From positions 80,863-144,862 of the forward strand of contig CAIJZY010000038.1 in NCBI GenBank assembly GCA_903825285.1: a stretch of 64,000 nt of DNA. Reading direction: 5' to 3'. How positions within the stretch are numbered: the first letter of the stretch is position 1; the number at the start of each line of letters is the position of its first letter. Below, in pieces: positions 33,296 to 42,231 of the stretch. A program made the translations under genes and the position numbers. This DNA comes from an uncultured Opitutia bacterium. Lineage in GTDB: Bacteria; Verrucomicrobiota; Verrucomicrobiia; Opitutales; Opitutaceae. The notes beneath the pieces are model-generated. The model made no database searches and was not told the origin of the DNA. It saw only the letters and a list, made by a program, of their open reading frames with translations.

Positions 33296-34354
33296 ATGCA
33301 CTCACCCACCGCCGACCTGCGCATCCGCGCCACCAAGCCGCTCATTGCCCCGGCGGTGCTGGAGGACGACCTGCCGCTGGACGACGCCCGCGCGGCGCTG
33401 GTGGCGCGCACCCGGCGCGAGGTGGAGGCGATCGTCACGGGCGCCGACCCGCGGCTCCTGGTGGTGGTCGGACCCTGCTCGATCCACGATCCCGCGGCCG
33501 CGGTGGAGTACGCGCAGCGGGTGAAGGAGCTGATCCCGCTGTACGCGGGCGAGCTGCTGCTGGTGATGCGGGTGTACTTTGAAAAGCCCCGCACTGTCGT
33601 GGGCTGGAAGGGGCTGATCAACGATCCGTACCTGGACGGCAGCTTCCAGATCAACGCCGGCCTGCGCATCGCGCGGAAGCTGATGATCGACGTGACCGGG
33701 CTGGGCGTGCCGGTGGCGACCGAGTTTCTCGACACGACGCTGGGCCAGTACTACGCGGATCTCGTCTCCTGGGGCGCGATCGGCGCGCGCACGGTCGAGA
33801 GCCAGGTGCACCGCGAGCTGGCCTCGGGACTTTCCATGCCGGTTGGATTCAAGAACCGCACGGATGGCGACATCCAGGTGGCGGTGGACGCCATCCGCTC
33901 CGCCGGGCATCCGCACTGGTTTCCGTCGCTGACCCGTGAGGGCGCTCCCGCCGTGATGGGCACGTCAGGCAACGAGCACGCGCACCTCGTGCTGCGCGGC
34001 GGCAGCCAGGGCCCGAACTTCTCGGCGGCGCAGGTCCAGGCCGCCGCGGCGCTGCTGCGGAAGAACCAGCTGCCGCCGTACCTCATGGTGGACTGCAGCC
34101 ATGCGAACAGCGCGAAGGACCCGGAGCGCCAGTCGGAGGTCGTGACCGACCTGGCGGCGCAGCTGGCGGCCGGCGAGTCCGCGCTCGCGGCGGTGATGAT
34201 CGAAAGCAATCTCCTCGGCGGGTTGCAGGATTATCAGGCCAGCCCGCTGGTCTATGGACGCAGCATCACCGACGGCTGCCTCGCATGGGAAAAGACGCTG
34301 CCCCTTTTCGCCCAGCTCGCCGCCGCCGTGAAACAGCGCCGGAACCGCGGTTGA
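33296..34354 (+). CDS. 3-deoxy-7-phosphoheptulonate (DAHP) synthase, class I
   Basis: First step of the shikimate pathway: condenses phosphoenolpyruvate and erythrose 4-phosphate. The 352-residue protein has VVVGPCSIHDPAAAVEYAQR (metal and PEP site), FEKPRTVVGWKGLINDPYLD, ATEFLDTTLGQYYADLVSWG, GARTVESQVHRELASGLSMP and VDCSHANSAKDPERQ, the AroF/G/H signature. The ATG at 33296 gives the usual short leader. Which of the three E. coli isoenzymes it resembles most cannot be told. Feedback regulation is not visible in the sequence. Confidence 0.96.
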   Translation: MHSPTADLRIRATKPLIAPAVLEDDLPLDDARAALVARTRREVEAIVTGADPRLLVVVGPCSIHDPAAAVEYAQRVKELIPLYAGELLLVMRVYFEKPRTVVGWKGLINDPYLDGSFQINAGLRIARKLMIDVTGLGVPVATEFLDTTLGQYYADLVSWGAIGARTVESQVHRELASGLSMPVGFKNRTDGDIQVAVDAIRSAGHPHWFPSLTREGAPAVMGTSGNEHAHLVLRGGSQGPNFSAAQVQAAAALLRKNQLPPYLMVDCSHANSAKDPERQSEVVTDLAAQLAAGESALAAVMIESNLLGGLQDYQASPLVYGRSITDGCLAWEKTLPLFAQLAAAVKQRRNRG

Positions 34355-34360
34355 GGCTGG

Positions 34361-34395
34361 TTGCACCGCCAAGGTCGCGAAGCACGCGAAGGTCA
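34361..34395. repeat. CACGAAG-family repeat, short copy
   Basis: Between the DAHP-synthase and rlmN stops lies AAGGTCGCGAAGCACGCGAA followed by GGTC. The wording nearly matches AAGGTCACGAAGCACACGAA at 8157-8176. Only one arm is present. It is a short or decayed member of the family seen at 8145-8223 and 51055-51130. Confidence 0.5.
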
Positions 34396-34409
34396 GGCGG
34401 CGGTGGAAA

Positions 34410-35462
34410 TCAGCTCTGCGTGGAGGCCAGCTGGCCGCAGCCGGCGGCGATGTCGATGCCGCGGCGCTGGCGCACGCTGCTCGGAATTTTGAACTCCGAC
34501 TTGAGGATGTGCTGGAACTGCCGCGCGGCCTCGGTCCGCGTGGGTGTGCCGGCGTAGCCGGAGGTCGGGTTCAGCGGGATCAGGTTGACCTGCGCAGGCA
34601 ATCCCTGGAGCAGGCGCCCGACGGCGCGGGCCTGGTCGGCGGAGTCGTTCTGCCCCTCGATCAGCGTCCACTCGTAAAAGATCCGGCGGCCCGTGGCGGT
34701 GCTGTAGTCGCGGCACGCGGCCATGAGCTCGTCGAGCCGCCATTTCTTCGCCGCGGGCACGAGGGCGGCGCGCCCGGCCTGCGTGGCGGCATGAAGCGAG
34801 ACGGCGAGGTGCAGCGGGCGCTGCTCGCGTGCCAGGCGGCGGATGCCCGGCACGACCCCGACCGTGCTGAGCGTGATGCGCCCGGCGCCGAGTGCCAAGC
34901 CGGCCTCGTCACGCAGGATGTCCACGGCGTGCATCACCGCGTCATAGTTGTGCAGCGGCTCGCCCATGCCCATCAGGACGACGTTGCGCAGGCGGTGCGG
35001 CTCGCGGGCGGTGCGCAGGGCCCGGGCGACATGCACCGCCTGGGCGACAATCTCGCCGGGCGTGAGATGCCGCGTGTAGCCCATCTGCCCGGTGGCGCAG
35101 AACACGCAGCCCATCGCGCAGCCGACCTGGCTGGAGATGCAGGCGGTCACGCGGCCGGTGAAGCGCATCAGCACGGTCTCGATCCGGGCGCCGTCCCCCA
35201 GGGTGAGCAGGTATTTGCGCGTGAATCCGTCGTTCGAGTCAGTCTCGAGCGCCGTGGGCAGCACACCGAGGCAGGACTCCGCCTTGAGGCGGGAGCGCAC
35301 CCGCGCCGGCAGCTCCGTCATCTCCTCGAACGAGCCGACGAGCTGGAGGTAGAGATAGTTCCACAGCAGCGCCGCGTGGAAGGGGTTCACATCCCAGCGC
35401 ACCAGCTGGAGACGAAGCTCCTCGCGCGTGAGGTCGTAGAGGTTGACGGGCGTGGCGCGCAC
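34410..35462 (-). CDS. rlmN: Dual-specificity rRNA/tRNA adenine-C2 methyltransferase RlmN
   Basis: Radical-SAM enzyme methylating A2503 of 23S rRNA and A37 of some tRNAs. The 350-residue protein shows the cluster CAMGCVFCATGQMG (CxxxCxxC), the GMGEPLHNYDAVMHAV motif, the cysteine-mediated mechanism residue near the C-terminus (RRGIDIAAGCGQLA) and the SLHAATQAGRAALVP segment. It starts at a GTG (35462), as no ATG lies before NLYDLTREEL. It converges on DAHP synthase across a CACGAAG-family repeat. Confidence 0.97.
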   Translation of the reverse strand: MRATPVNLYDLTREELRLQLVRWDVNPFHAALLWNYLYLQLVGSFEEMTELPARVRSRLKAESCLGVLPTALETDSNDGFTRKYLLTLGDGARIETVLMRFTGRVTACISSQVGCAMGCVFCATGQMGYTRHLTPGEIVAQAVHVARALRTAREPHRLRNVVLMGMGEPLHNYDAVMHAVDILRDEAGLALGAGRITLSTVGVVPGIRRLAREQRPLHLAVSLHAATQAGRAALVPAAKKWRLDELMAACRDYSTATGRRIFYEWTLIEGQNDSADQARAVGRLLQGLPAQVNLIPLNPTSGYAGTPTRTEAARQFQHILKSEFKIPSSVRQRRGIDIAAGCGQLASTQS

Positions 35463-35581
35463 TCCGCGGACATAGGCCCTGCGTGGTTAAAGGACAGATT
35501 TTTCCGCGACGACCCGACAGGCCCGGACGGTTTGAGGAGATGAGACGTTGCGACCGCACCGGGAGCGGATAACGTGGTGAA

Positions 35582-36559
35582 ATGAAATACCGGTCCCTCG
35601 GACGCAGCGACATCAAGGTCTCGGAAGTCAGCCTCGGCTGCTGGACGATGGGCGGGCTCAACTGGGTCAATGGCACGCCCAACGGCTGGGCGAACGTCAA
35701 TGAGGATGAGATCACCGCCGCCATCAAGCGCGCGGTGGAGGGCGGCGTGAACCATTTCGACAACGCCGACGTGTACGGCAACGGGAAGGCGGAGCGCATG
35801 CTGCGGCGCGTGCTGGCGCGGCTGGGGTTGAAGTCCACGGACTTCGTGATCGCGACGAAGGTCGGACATTTTCCGGGCACGGCGGAGCACGCCTACGACC
35901 CGCTGCACATCCGGCACCAGTGCGAGCAGTCGCTCAAGAACCTCGGGCGCGACTACATTGACCTGTATTACCTTCACCACGGCGACTTCGGGCCGAAGGC
36001 CGAGTGGCTGCAGGGGGCGGCGGACACGCTCGATGCCCTGGTGCGGGAGGGGAAGATCCGCCTGAAGGGCCAGAGCGCGTACAACGAGGCGGACTTCGCG
36101 CGGGCGGTTCCGGTGGTGAAGCCCGCCGTGCTGCAGTCCTGGGCGAACGCCCTGGCCACCGACTTCATCCGTCCCGGCGGCGTGGTGCCGAAGCTGCTGG
36201 AGCAGCACGGCATGTCCTATGTCGCATTCAGCCCGCTGGCCCAGGGACTGATGCTCGACAAGTTCGACCCGGAGAAACCGCCGCAGTTCGAGGAGGGCGA
36301 CCACCGGCGGAACAGCGGTCGCTTCACCCCTGAGAAGCTGCGGGCGCTGAAACCCCGGCTCGCGCAGCTCAAGGCCCGCTTCGGCGCGACCATCGAGGAC
36401 CTCTCGGCCGTGGCGCAGCGCTACCTGCTCAATCACCCAAACATGGCGTGCGTCATCCCGGGCTTCCGCAACGAGCGCCAGGTTGCCTGCAACCTGGCGG
36501 CCGTCGGCCGCGAGCTGAGCTCGGCGGACATGGCCTTCATCGAAAAGGTGCTCGGATAA
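35582..36559 (+). CDS. Aldo/keto reductase
   Basis: A 325-residue AKR. It begins MKYRSLGRSDIKVSEVSLGC, and the catalytic tetrad is visible: Asp and Tyr in HFDNADVYGNGKAE, Lys in VIATKVGHF and His in YYLHHGDF. AFSPLAQGLM and a C-terminal cofactor segment (VIPGFRNERQVACNL) follow. It is a different subgroup from the L-galactose-dehydrogenase-like enzyme at 1504-2445, closer to the broad Tas/YajO-like group with NAD(P)H-dependent activity on aldehydes or sugars. Substrate unknown. It converges on the PHP-family gene. Confidence 0.9.
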   Translation: MKYRSLGRSDIKVSEVSLGCWTMGGLNWVNGTPNGWANVNEDEITAAIKRAVEGGVNHFDNADVYGNGKAERMLRRVLARLGLKSTDFVIATKVGHFPGTAEHAYDPLHIRHQCEQSLKNLGRDYIDLYYLHHGDFGPKAEWLQGAADTLDALVREGKIRLKGQSAYNEADFARAVPVVKPAVLQSWANALATDFIRPGGVVPKLLEQHGMSYVAFSPLAQGLMLDKFDPEKPPQFEEGDHRRNSGRFTPEKLRALKPRLAQLKARFGATIEDLSAVAQRYLLNHPNMACVIPGFRNERQVACNLAAVGRELSSADMAFIEKVLG

Positions 36560-36562
36560 CTG

Positions 36563-37381
36563 CTAGGCCAGCGAGGCAAGCGCGTCGGTGATCGTCACGT
36601 TCTGGCGCTTGCGCTCGAGGAAGAAGCTGACCTCGGAGTAGCCGGCGGCCTGGAGCACGCGCAGGGCCGTGGCGTAGTCCGCGCCGACGCGGCGCACGGA
36701 GTGGGCGTCGGCGCCGATGACCACGGGGATGCCGCGGGCGCGCATCAGGCCGAGCATGGTGGCGCCCGGGTTCATCTCCGGAATGGCCTTCTGCAGCCCG
36801 CTGGTGTTCAGCTCCATTGCCACGCCGGTCGTGGCGATGCGATCCAGCGCGCGTTCGATGTAAGGACGGATGCGTGTGAAGTCCCACTCCGACGGGGCCT
36901 CGTTCTTCACGAGGTCGGGATGGGCGAGCGTGTCGTAGAGCCCGGTCTCGGCGGACTCGGCGAGGTGCTGGAAATACGTCTGCTGGTAGTCGAACCAGTC
37001 GCCGCGGAAAAATCGCGCCCGGTACTCCGGCACCTGCATGTGCACCGAGCCGAGGACGTGGTGCAGCGGGTAGCGGGCGTGGAGCAGTTCCAGCCAGGAT
37101 TCGACGCCGGGAAAGAAATCGCTCTCCAGGCCGAGGCGCACGTCCACCCGCCCGGCAAACTCGGCCCGGGCCGCGCCCACCATTTCAGCGTAACGGTCGA
37201 ATTCGCCCGGCGCCATCCGCACGCCGGCGGAGATGCCATCCGGCAGCGGGCAGTGGCAGGTGAAGATGATGCCCTTCAGCCCGCGCGCGGCGGCCGCGGC
37301 GGCGTATTCCACGGGCTCGCCGGTGGCGTGCTTGCAGAGCGGCGTGTGGGAATGGGACTCGTAGAGCAGCGGGACAGGCAC
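36563..37381 (-). CDS. PHP-domain phosphatase, histidinol-phosphatase (HisJ) type
   Basis: A 272-residue PHP hydrolase. Metal-binding positions are visible: YESHSHTPLCKHA at the start, LGLESDFFPGVE, VLGSVHMQVP, LAHPDLVKNE and VVIGADAHSVRRVG, the pattern of the HisJ/HisK-type trinuclear phosphatase that removes phosphate from histidinol phosphate. A GTG at 37381 is used. It starts nine bases after the GH88-like gene's stop, so the pair may be one operon; no other his gene is here. This context leaves the substrate open. Confidence 0.85.
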   Translation of the reverse strand: MPVPLLYESHSHTPLCKHATGEPVEYAAAAAARGLKGIIFTCHCPLPDGISAGVRMAPGEFDRYAEMVGAARAEFAGRVDVRLGLESDFFPGVESWLELLHARYPLHHVLGSVHMQVPEYRARFFRGDWFDYQQTYFQHLAESAETGLYDTLAHPDLVKNEAPSEWDFTRIRPYIERALDRIATTGVAMELNTSGLQKAIPEMNPGATMLGLMRARGIPVVIGADAHSVRRVGADYATALRVLQAAGYSEVSFFLERKRQNVTITDALASLA

Positions 37382-37389
37382 GGCCGGGC

Positions 37390-38760
37390 TCAGAAGAAGG
37401 TGTAGTAGCGGCCCGCGGCCATGCGCGCGATGAGCAGCGCGAGTTCCATCGCGTGGTAGTCGCCCCACATCGAGGACTCGCCGCACGGGACCTGGCGGCC
37501 CTTCGGGATGTAATCCCAGCCGTTCGGGCGGTGGTAGACGCTGTGGAGGATGAGACCCTGGTGCTTCCGGTCCGTGGAAAGGTAGGGCTCGGCGAAGAGC
37601 GTGCCCGCGACCGTCAGACCGGCCTGCAGGTAGCGGCGGCCGGCGGCCGGCTCACCGTGGGCGGCGAGGTAGTTGCCGAGGCGGATGAGACCCTGCGCGG
37701 CGATCGCGGCGGCGGAGCTGTCCACCGGCTCGTACGGGTTGAACGGGTCGGCCGGGCGGCTCTGGTAGTGGCCCAGCGCGTGGGTCTGCAGCGCGGCGGT
37801 GTCCCAGTACGGGATGCCGTCCTTCGCGGTGTAGCCGTCGATGAAGTAGTCGCTCGTGGCGCGGGCGGTCTTCAGGTAGAGGTCGGTGACCGCGCGCCGG
37901 CCGCCGGCGAGGTCGAGGGCGGAGCCCTTCACGGTGTCGAGGAACTCCAGCTGCTCGGCGTAGCCCGTGATGATCCAGGCGGCGCCGCGCGTCCAGGTGG
38001 TGAACGGCGAGAAGCCCTGCTGGCTCGACGGGCAGCGGTAGTTGCCGTCGTTGCGGTTGAAGATGGACTCGTGCACGACGCGCCCGCGGACGTCATAGGC
38101 GTCGCGGCCCTCGCCGAAGTAGACGTTGAAGCGCGCGGTGGTCCGGGCGTGCTCGATGGCGCGGAGCAGGAGGTTGGCCGGCTTGTCGCCCTCGCCCATC
38201 AGGACGTGGCCGAGCTGGTCGGCGACCACGAGCGAGCGCATGGAGCGGATGGTGTCGGAGAAGAGCGAGTGCGGGCCGTTGAAGGAATAGACATAGCCCG
38301 TGCCGTACGCGGTGGGCGCCCAGCGTGCGGCCTGGACGGCGCCGGAGACCTTGAGCGCGAGCTCCGTGTAGTTCAGCTCGTCGCGGTTAAACGGGATCCG
38401 GCCTTCCAGCATCAGCCGGCGCAGGTTGCCGTAGGTGGAGATGTTGTTGAACCCGTGGTCGTGCACGCCGATGTGCGAGACGTGCGAGGCCATGTGCCGC
38501 AGGGTCTTCTCGCGCCCGAGGCGGAGCGAGTCCTCGTCGCCGGTCGCGTCGAAGTGCAGGAACGCCATGCCGAACTGGAAGCCCTGGGTCCACTCGGTCC
38601 AGCCGCGGGAGGTGTAGCGGCCGCGGACGGTGAAGACCGGCGTGCCCTTGGCGGAGTCCCAGCTGGCGTCGATCGAGCGGATCTTCTGGCCCGCGAGCTC
38701 GAAGAGCCGGGCGACCTTTTTCTGCAGCTTGGCGGGAGTGAGCGTGGCGTCGATTTTCAT
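37390..38760 (-). CDS. GH88-like unsaturated glucuronyl hydrolase family protein
   Basis: A 456-residue (alpha/alpha)6-barrel-type protein without a signal peptide. GH88-like marks are HDHGFNNISTYGNLRRL with FSDTIRSMRSLVVAD (candidate catalytic Asp region), FTTWTRGAAWIITGYAEQLE (conserved W-x-R-G-x-A-W) and WDTAALQTHALGHYQS near the end. Family enzymes remove unsaturated uronic acid from oligosaccharides released by polysaccharide lyases. Cytoplasmic location fits the final step of such degradation. It is the first gene in a pair with the PHP phosphatase. Exact substrate cannot be assigned. Confidence 0.82.
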   Translation of the reverse strand: MKIDATLTPAKLQKKVARLFELAGQKIRSIDASWDSAKGTPVFTVRGRYTSRGWTEWTQGFQFGMAFLHFDATGDEDSLRLGREKTLRHMASHVSHIGVHDHGFNNISTYGNLRRLMLEGRIPFNRDELNYTELALKVSGAVQAARWAPTAYGTGYVYSFNGPHSLFSDTIRSMRSLVVADQLGHVLMGEGDKPANLLLRAIEHARTTARFNVYFGEGRDAYDVRGRVVHESIFNRNDGNYRCPSSQQGFSPFTTWTRGAAWIITGYAEQLEFLDTVKGSALDLAGGRRAVTDLYLKTARATSDYFIDGYTAKDGIPYWDTAALQTHALGHYQSRPADPFNPYEPVDSSAAAIAAQGLIRLGNYLAAHGEPAAGRRYLQAGLTVAGTLFAEPYLSTDRKHQGLILHSVYHRPNGWDYIPKGRQVPCGESSMWGDYHAMELALLIARMAAGRYYTFF

Positions 38761-38865
38761 GGAGGAATCGCGGTGACGTTGCCGGCTCGCGCGGGGTGAA
38801 ACAAGGGCGAACTGGCGGCCGGGCCGGGCTTGCGCCGGCGGCGCGGACCGGGGAGGATTCCGGTC

Positions 38866-39447
38866 ATGCCGGAGTTCCTCCACGACTTCATCAAGGCCTT
38901 CATTCCGCTGTTTGTCGCCATCGACCCGATCGGGCTGGCGGCGGTGTACCTGGCGATGGGCGTCGGCGTGCCGACCGAGCGCCGGAAGACGATCGCCAAC
39001 CAGGCCGCGTGGACCGGCGGGCTGGTGGCGCTGCTGTTCCTCTTCCTTGGGCAGGAGATCTTCAAGGCGCTGGGCATCTCCGTGAGTGACTTCCAGATCG
39101 CGGGCGGACTCATCCTCTTCATCCTCGCGGCGCGCGACCTGACCCACTCGGCGGCCGAGGAGCCGGCGAAGCTGGCCGACGACTTCGGCGTCGTGCCGCT
39201 CGGCATGCCGCTGATCGCCGGCCCCGCCTCCATCACCACGCTCATCGTCCTGGCGCAGACCCTCGGCTGGGTGGTGGCGCTCGCCGCACTCGTGGTGAAC
39301 CTGATCATCGTCGTGCTGGCCTTCGCCTACAGCGACTGGATCGCCGCCAAGATCCGCGCGACCGGCATGCGGGCGATCTCCAAGATCATCTCGATGCTGC
39401 TCGCCGCGATCGCGGTGAACATGATCCGCCACGGCTGGATCCATTAA
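38866..39447 (+). CDS. MarC-family inner-membrane protein
   Basis: A 193-residue protein with six helices, e.g. FIKAFIPLFVAIDPIGLAAV at the start, AAWTGGLVALLFLFLGQEIF and LIVLAQTLGWVVALAALVVN. AFIPLFVAIDPIG and GVVPLGMPLIAGPASITTLI are family hallmarks (N-P-x-G-type and P-L-x-x-P-x-x-x-G-P loops). The ATG at 38866 is preceded by a good GGGAGGA ribosome site. Role of the family is unknown; the antibiotic-resistance link of the name has not held. It is divergent from the GH88-like gene. Confidence 0.9.
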   Translation: MPEFLHDFIKAFIPLFVAIDPIGLAAVYLAMGVGVPTERRKTIANQAAWTGGLVALLFLFLGQEIFKALGISVSDFQIAGGLILFILAARDLTHSAAEEPAKLADDFGVVPLGMPLIAGPASITTLIVLAQTLGWVVALAALVVNLIIVVLAFAYSDWIAAKIRATGMRAISKIISMLLAAIAVNMIRHGWIH

Positions 39448-39536
39448 GGCGCGGGCGGATTAATCGCGGAGACGCGGATGGACGGAGGCGCGGAGAAAGC
39501 CATTTTCTGCCCCGGACCTCCTGACCACCGCCGAAC

Positions 39537-40784
39537 TCAGCCGGCGAAGGTCGTGAGCAGGTCGGCGTAGGTCTTGGCGGCAGCCACGAGGTCCTTGACA
39601 CGGGCGCGCTCGTCCACGGCGTGCTCGTTCTGGCCGCCAGGGCCGTAGCCGAGCGTCGGGATCTTTAGGTGGTGCGCGAAGAAGTGCATGTCGTTGAACC
39701 CGGTGGAGACGTTGAACGTCGTCGGCGTCCGCCGCACGCGGGTCACGCTCCGCGCCATCGCGGCAAAGAACGGATGCTTGGGCGCGTGGTAGCACGGGTG
39801 GTTCTCGGAGACCTTCGCCACCGTGATCCGGCAGCCCGGGATGCGGCGCGCGGCGGCGGCCAGGAAGGCGCGCGTCTCCCGCTCGGCGGTGGCGGCGGTC
39901 TCGAGCACGATCACGCGGCGGTCGATCGAGAAGCGCGCCAGCGCCGGCACGGTGTTGATCTTGCCGCCCTCGCCGGAGCTGAAGGTGCCGCCGAGGTTGA
40001 TGGTCGGGTACATGACCTTGCCCTCGGGCGTGACAAAGGTGCGGCGCTCGAGCTTCCGCTGGTAATCGCCGAGGAGGAGGACCAGCGCCGACATTTTCTC
40101 GAGGGCGTTGACGCCGCGCTCAGGCATCGAGCCGTGGGCGGCGCGGCCGTGAACCGTGACCTCGAGCCAGACCACGCCGTTGTGGCCGCAGCAGACGGTG
40201 CTGCCCTCGCCGCCCTCCATGACAATCGCGTAGTCGGGGCGGATCGCCGCCTGCGTCACCAGCCAGCCCGCGCCGAGGGCGGAGTCGGTCTCCTCGTCGG
40301 CCGTGAACGACACCTCGACATTCATCCGCGGCGCCGTGCCGGTGGCGCGCAGGGCGCGCAGCGCCAGCAGGCAGCTCGCGATGGAGCCCTTCATGTCCGA
40401 CGTGCCGCGGCCGTAGATCCAGCCGCCGTCCACCAGGCCGCTGAAGGCGCTGCCGTGGCGCCACTGGCCCGAGACCGGGACCACGTCGTAGTGGGCGTTG
40501 AAATGCACCGTCTTCCTCGCGCCGGCGACAGCCAGCTGGCCCAGGACGTTGTAGCGCGGGTGGTCGAGCTGGTCCGAGGGCAGGTAGCGTCGCATCCAGG
40601 TCCGCGGGACCGGGTGCCGCGTCGCAACCAGGCCGCTGGCGCGGAGCTCGCGCGTGAGCAGCGCGGTGATGGCGTCGTAATTCTCCCCCGGCGGGTTGAC
40701 GGTCGGGATGCAGACCAGCCGGTGCAGCAGCGCGGTCAGGTCGGAGGCATGGCGGTCCAGGTAGGCGGCCGGGGACATGGGCAT
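39537..40784 (-). CDS. M20-family metallopeptidase (ArgE/DapE-like)
   Basis: A 415-residue dizinc hydrolase with a lid domain. Metal and catalytic motifs are visible: HFNAHYDVVPVSGQW (His, Asp), IYGRGTSDMKGSIAS (bridging Asp), SFTADEETDSALG (catalytic Glu), MEGGEGSTV and, at the end, GQNEHAVDERARV. Family members deacetylate ornithine, desuccinylate diaminopimelate or cleave dipeptides. Two ATGs (40784 and 40778) could start it. It follows the TSUP-exporter gene by 56 bases on the same strand. Which reaction it performs cannot be told. Confidence 0.88.
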   Translation of the reverse strand: MPMSPAAYLDRHASDLTALLHRLVCIPTVNPPGENYDAITALLTRELRASGLVATRHPVPRTWMRRYLPSDQLDHPRYNVLGQLAVAGARKTVHFNAHYDVVPVSGQWRHGSAFSGLVDGGWIYGRGTSDMKGSIASCLLALRALRATGTAPRMNVEVSFTADEETDSALGAGWLVTQAAIRPDYAIVMEGGEGSTVCCGHNGVVWLEVTVHGRAAHGSMPERGVNALEKMSALVLLLGDYQRKLERRTFVTPEGKVMYPTINLGGTFSSGEGGKINTVPALARFSIDRRVIVLETAATAERETRAFLAAAARRIPGCRITVAKVSENHPCYHAPKHPFFAAMARSVTRVRRTPTTFNVSTGFNDMHFFAHHLKIPTLGYGPGGQNEHAVDERARVKDLVAAAKTYADLLTTFAG

Positions 40785-40840
40785 AACCCAGCCTATCCGC
40801 CGGCCGGCCCCAGCCAAAGCCCAAAAACACCCAGCGGGCC

Positions 40841-41599
40841 TCAGCGGTAGTTCAGCCAGAGGAGGCGGAGCAGCGTGAGGGCGACGACGGTGAGGAAGAC
40901 CGGTCGGACGAAGTGCGCGCCGCGGGAGACCACCCGCCGGGCGCCGAGCCGGGCGCCCAGCACCTGGCCAACGGCCATCGCCAGGCCGGCGCCGAAGTGG
41001 ACGCAGCCGGCGCTGGCGAACAGCGCGACGGAGACGAGGTTGCTGGTCAGGTTCATCACCTTGGTGTGGGCGGTGGCCTTCGCGAAGTTCTGGCCCAGCA
41101 ACGCAATGAAGGCCGCGGCCCAGAACGAGCCAACCCCGGGGCCGAAGAAGCCGTCGTAGAATCCGAGGGTCAGGCCAAACCCGAGATAAAACCAGCCGGG
41201 CCGCAGGCGCGGCGGATGGTCCTGTGCGCCGAGCGTGGGCCGGAAAAAGGCGTAGAGCAGGATCGCGGCGAGCAGCCAGGGCACCAGCCGGCCCAGCAGG
41301 TGTGGATCGCAGCGCTGCACGGCCAGCGTGCCGAGCGCGGCCCCCACGAGCGTCGCGGCGATCCCCACGCGGCAGGCGCGCAGGTCCACCAGCCCGTTGC
41401 GGACATAGTGCCACGTCGCCACCGAGGTCCCGCACGCGGACTGGAATTTGTTGGTGCCGAGCGCGAGCGGCACCGGCAGCCCGAGGTTCAGCAGCGCGGG
41501 CAGCGCAATCAGCCCGCCGCCGCCCGCGATGGCGTCCACCCACCCCGCCGTCAGCCCGACGGCGAGGAGCACGGGATAGGTCCAGGGCGCGAAATCCAC
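40841..41599 (-). CDS. TSUP-family (TauE/SafE) membrane exporter
   Basis: A 252-residue membrane protein with about seven helices. The TSUP signature is repeated in the two halves: GWVDAIAGGGGLIALPALLN with LALGTNKFQS (N-terminal), and LGFYDGFFGPGVGSFWAAAF with AKVMNLTSNLV-like wording (C-terminal). Relatives export sulfite, sulfoacetate or other organosulfonates by proton-driven transport. It starts with a GTG at 41599 and is divergent from the cupin gene. The substrate is unknown. Confidence 0.92.
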   Translation of the reverse strand: MDFAPWTYPVLLAVGLTAGWVDAIAGGGGLIALPALLNLGLPVPLALGTNKFQSACGTSVATWHYVRNGLVDLRACRVGIAATLVGAALGTLAVQRCDPHLLGRLVPWLLAAILLYAFFRPTLGAQDHPPRLRPGWFYLGFGLTLGFYDGFFGPGVGSFWAAAFIALLGQNFAKATAHTKVMNLTSNLVSVALFASAGCVHFGAGLAMAVGQVLGARLGARRVVSRGAHFVRPVFLTVVALTLLRLLWLNYR

Positions 41600-41700
41600 G
41601 CGGCGAGCATCGGGAAAACCTCCGGGAACGAAAGCTCGGAAATTTTTCGAAAGGCCAATCCGGGCTTTTGTCCGCCGGCGAAACGCGGTTGGCTGCAGCC

Positions 41701-42192
41701 ATGCAATCCGAGGCGGAGGAGATCATCGCCCGGCTCGGGCTGGAGCCCCTGCCGCAGGAGGGAGGTTTTTTCCGGCCGACCTGGGTGAGCGCCGCGCGGC
41801 TGGCGGATGGTCGGCCGGCGGGCTCGGCGATCTGGTTTCTGCTGACGCCGGCGCAGTTTTCCGCCTGGCACCGGCTGCGTGGCGAGGAGTTGTGGCATTT
41901 CCACGCGGGCGACCCGGTGGAGCACGTGCAGCTCAATCCGGCGGACCGGAAGCTCAGCCTCATGATCCTCGGCGCGGACCTGGCCGCCGGCCAGCGGCCG
42001 CAGCTCGCCGTGCCGGCGGGAGCCTGGCAGGGGGCGCGGCTGCAGGCCGGAGCGGTTCGGCGGGGCTGGGCCCTGCTGAGCTGCACCCTGGCCCCGGCGT
42101 GGGACGAGGGGGATTTCACCCTGGGCCGGCGCGACGAGCTGGCGCGGGAGTTTCCCGCGGCGGCGGATTGGATCGCGGCGCTGACCAGATGA
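41701..42192 (+). CDS. Cupin DUF985 family protein
   Basis: A 163-residue single-domain cupin. Visible motifs are EEIIARLGLEPLPQEGGFFR at the start, AIWFLLTPAQFSAWHRLRGE then ELWHFHAGDPV (His metal-ligand region) and the second cupin strand block GWALLSCTLAPAWDEGDFTL. The DUF985 fold (YML079w-like) is known in structure but has no proven activity; sugar isomerase or epimerase has been suggested. It starts a three-gene run with pdxH and the sensor kinase. Confidence 0.9.
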   Translation: MQSEAEEIIARLGLEPLPQEGGFFRPTWVSAARLADGRPAGSAIWFLLTPAQFSAWHRLRGEELWHFHAGDPVEHVQLNPADRKLSLMILGADLAAGQRPQLAVPAGAWQGARLQAGAVRRGWALLSCTLAPAWDEGDFTLGRRDELAREFPAAADWIAALTR

Positions 42193-42231
42193 TTTTTGAC
42201 AGGGTTGCTCCCCGCGCCCACCCTGCCCCGC

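Noticed and set aside
39448..39520. CGCGGAGACGCGGATGGACG-type repeats after marC
   Set aside because: They look like a decayed intergenic repeat, but no second copy in the window matches well enough to call a family.
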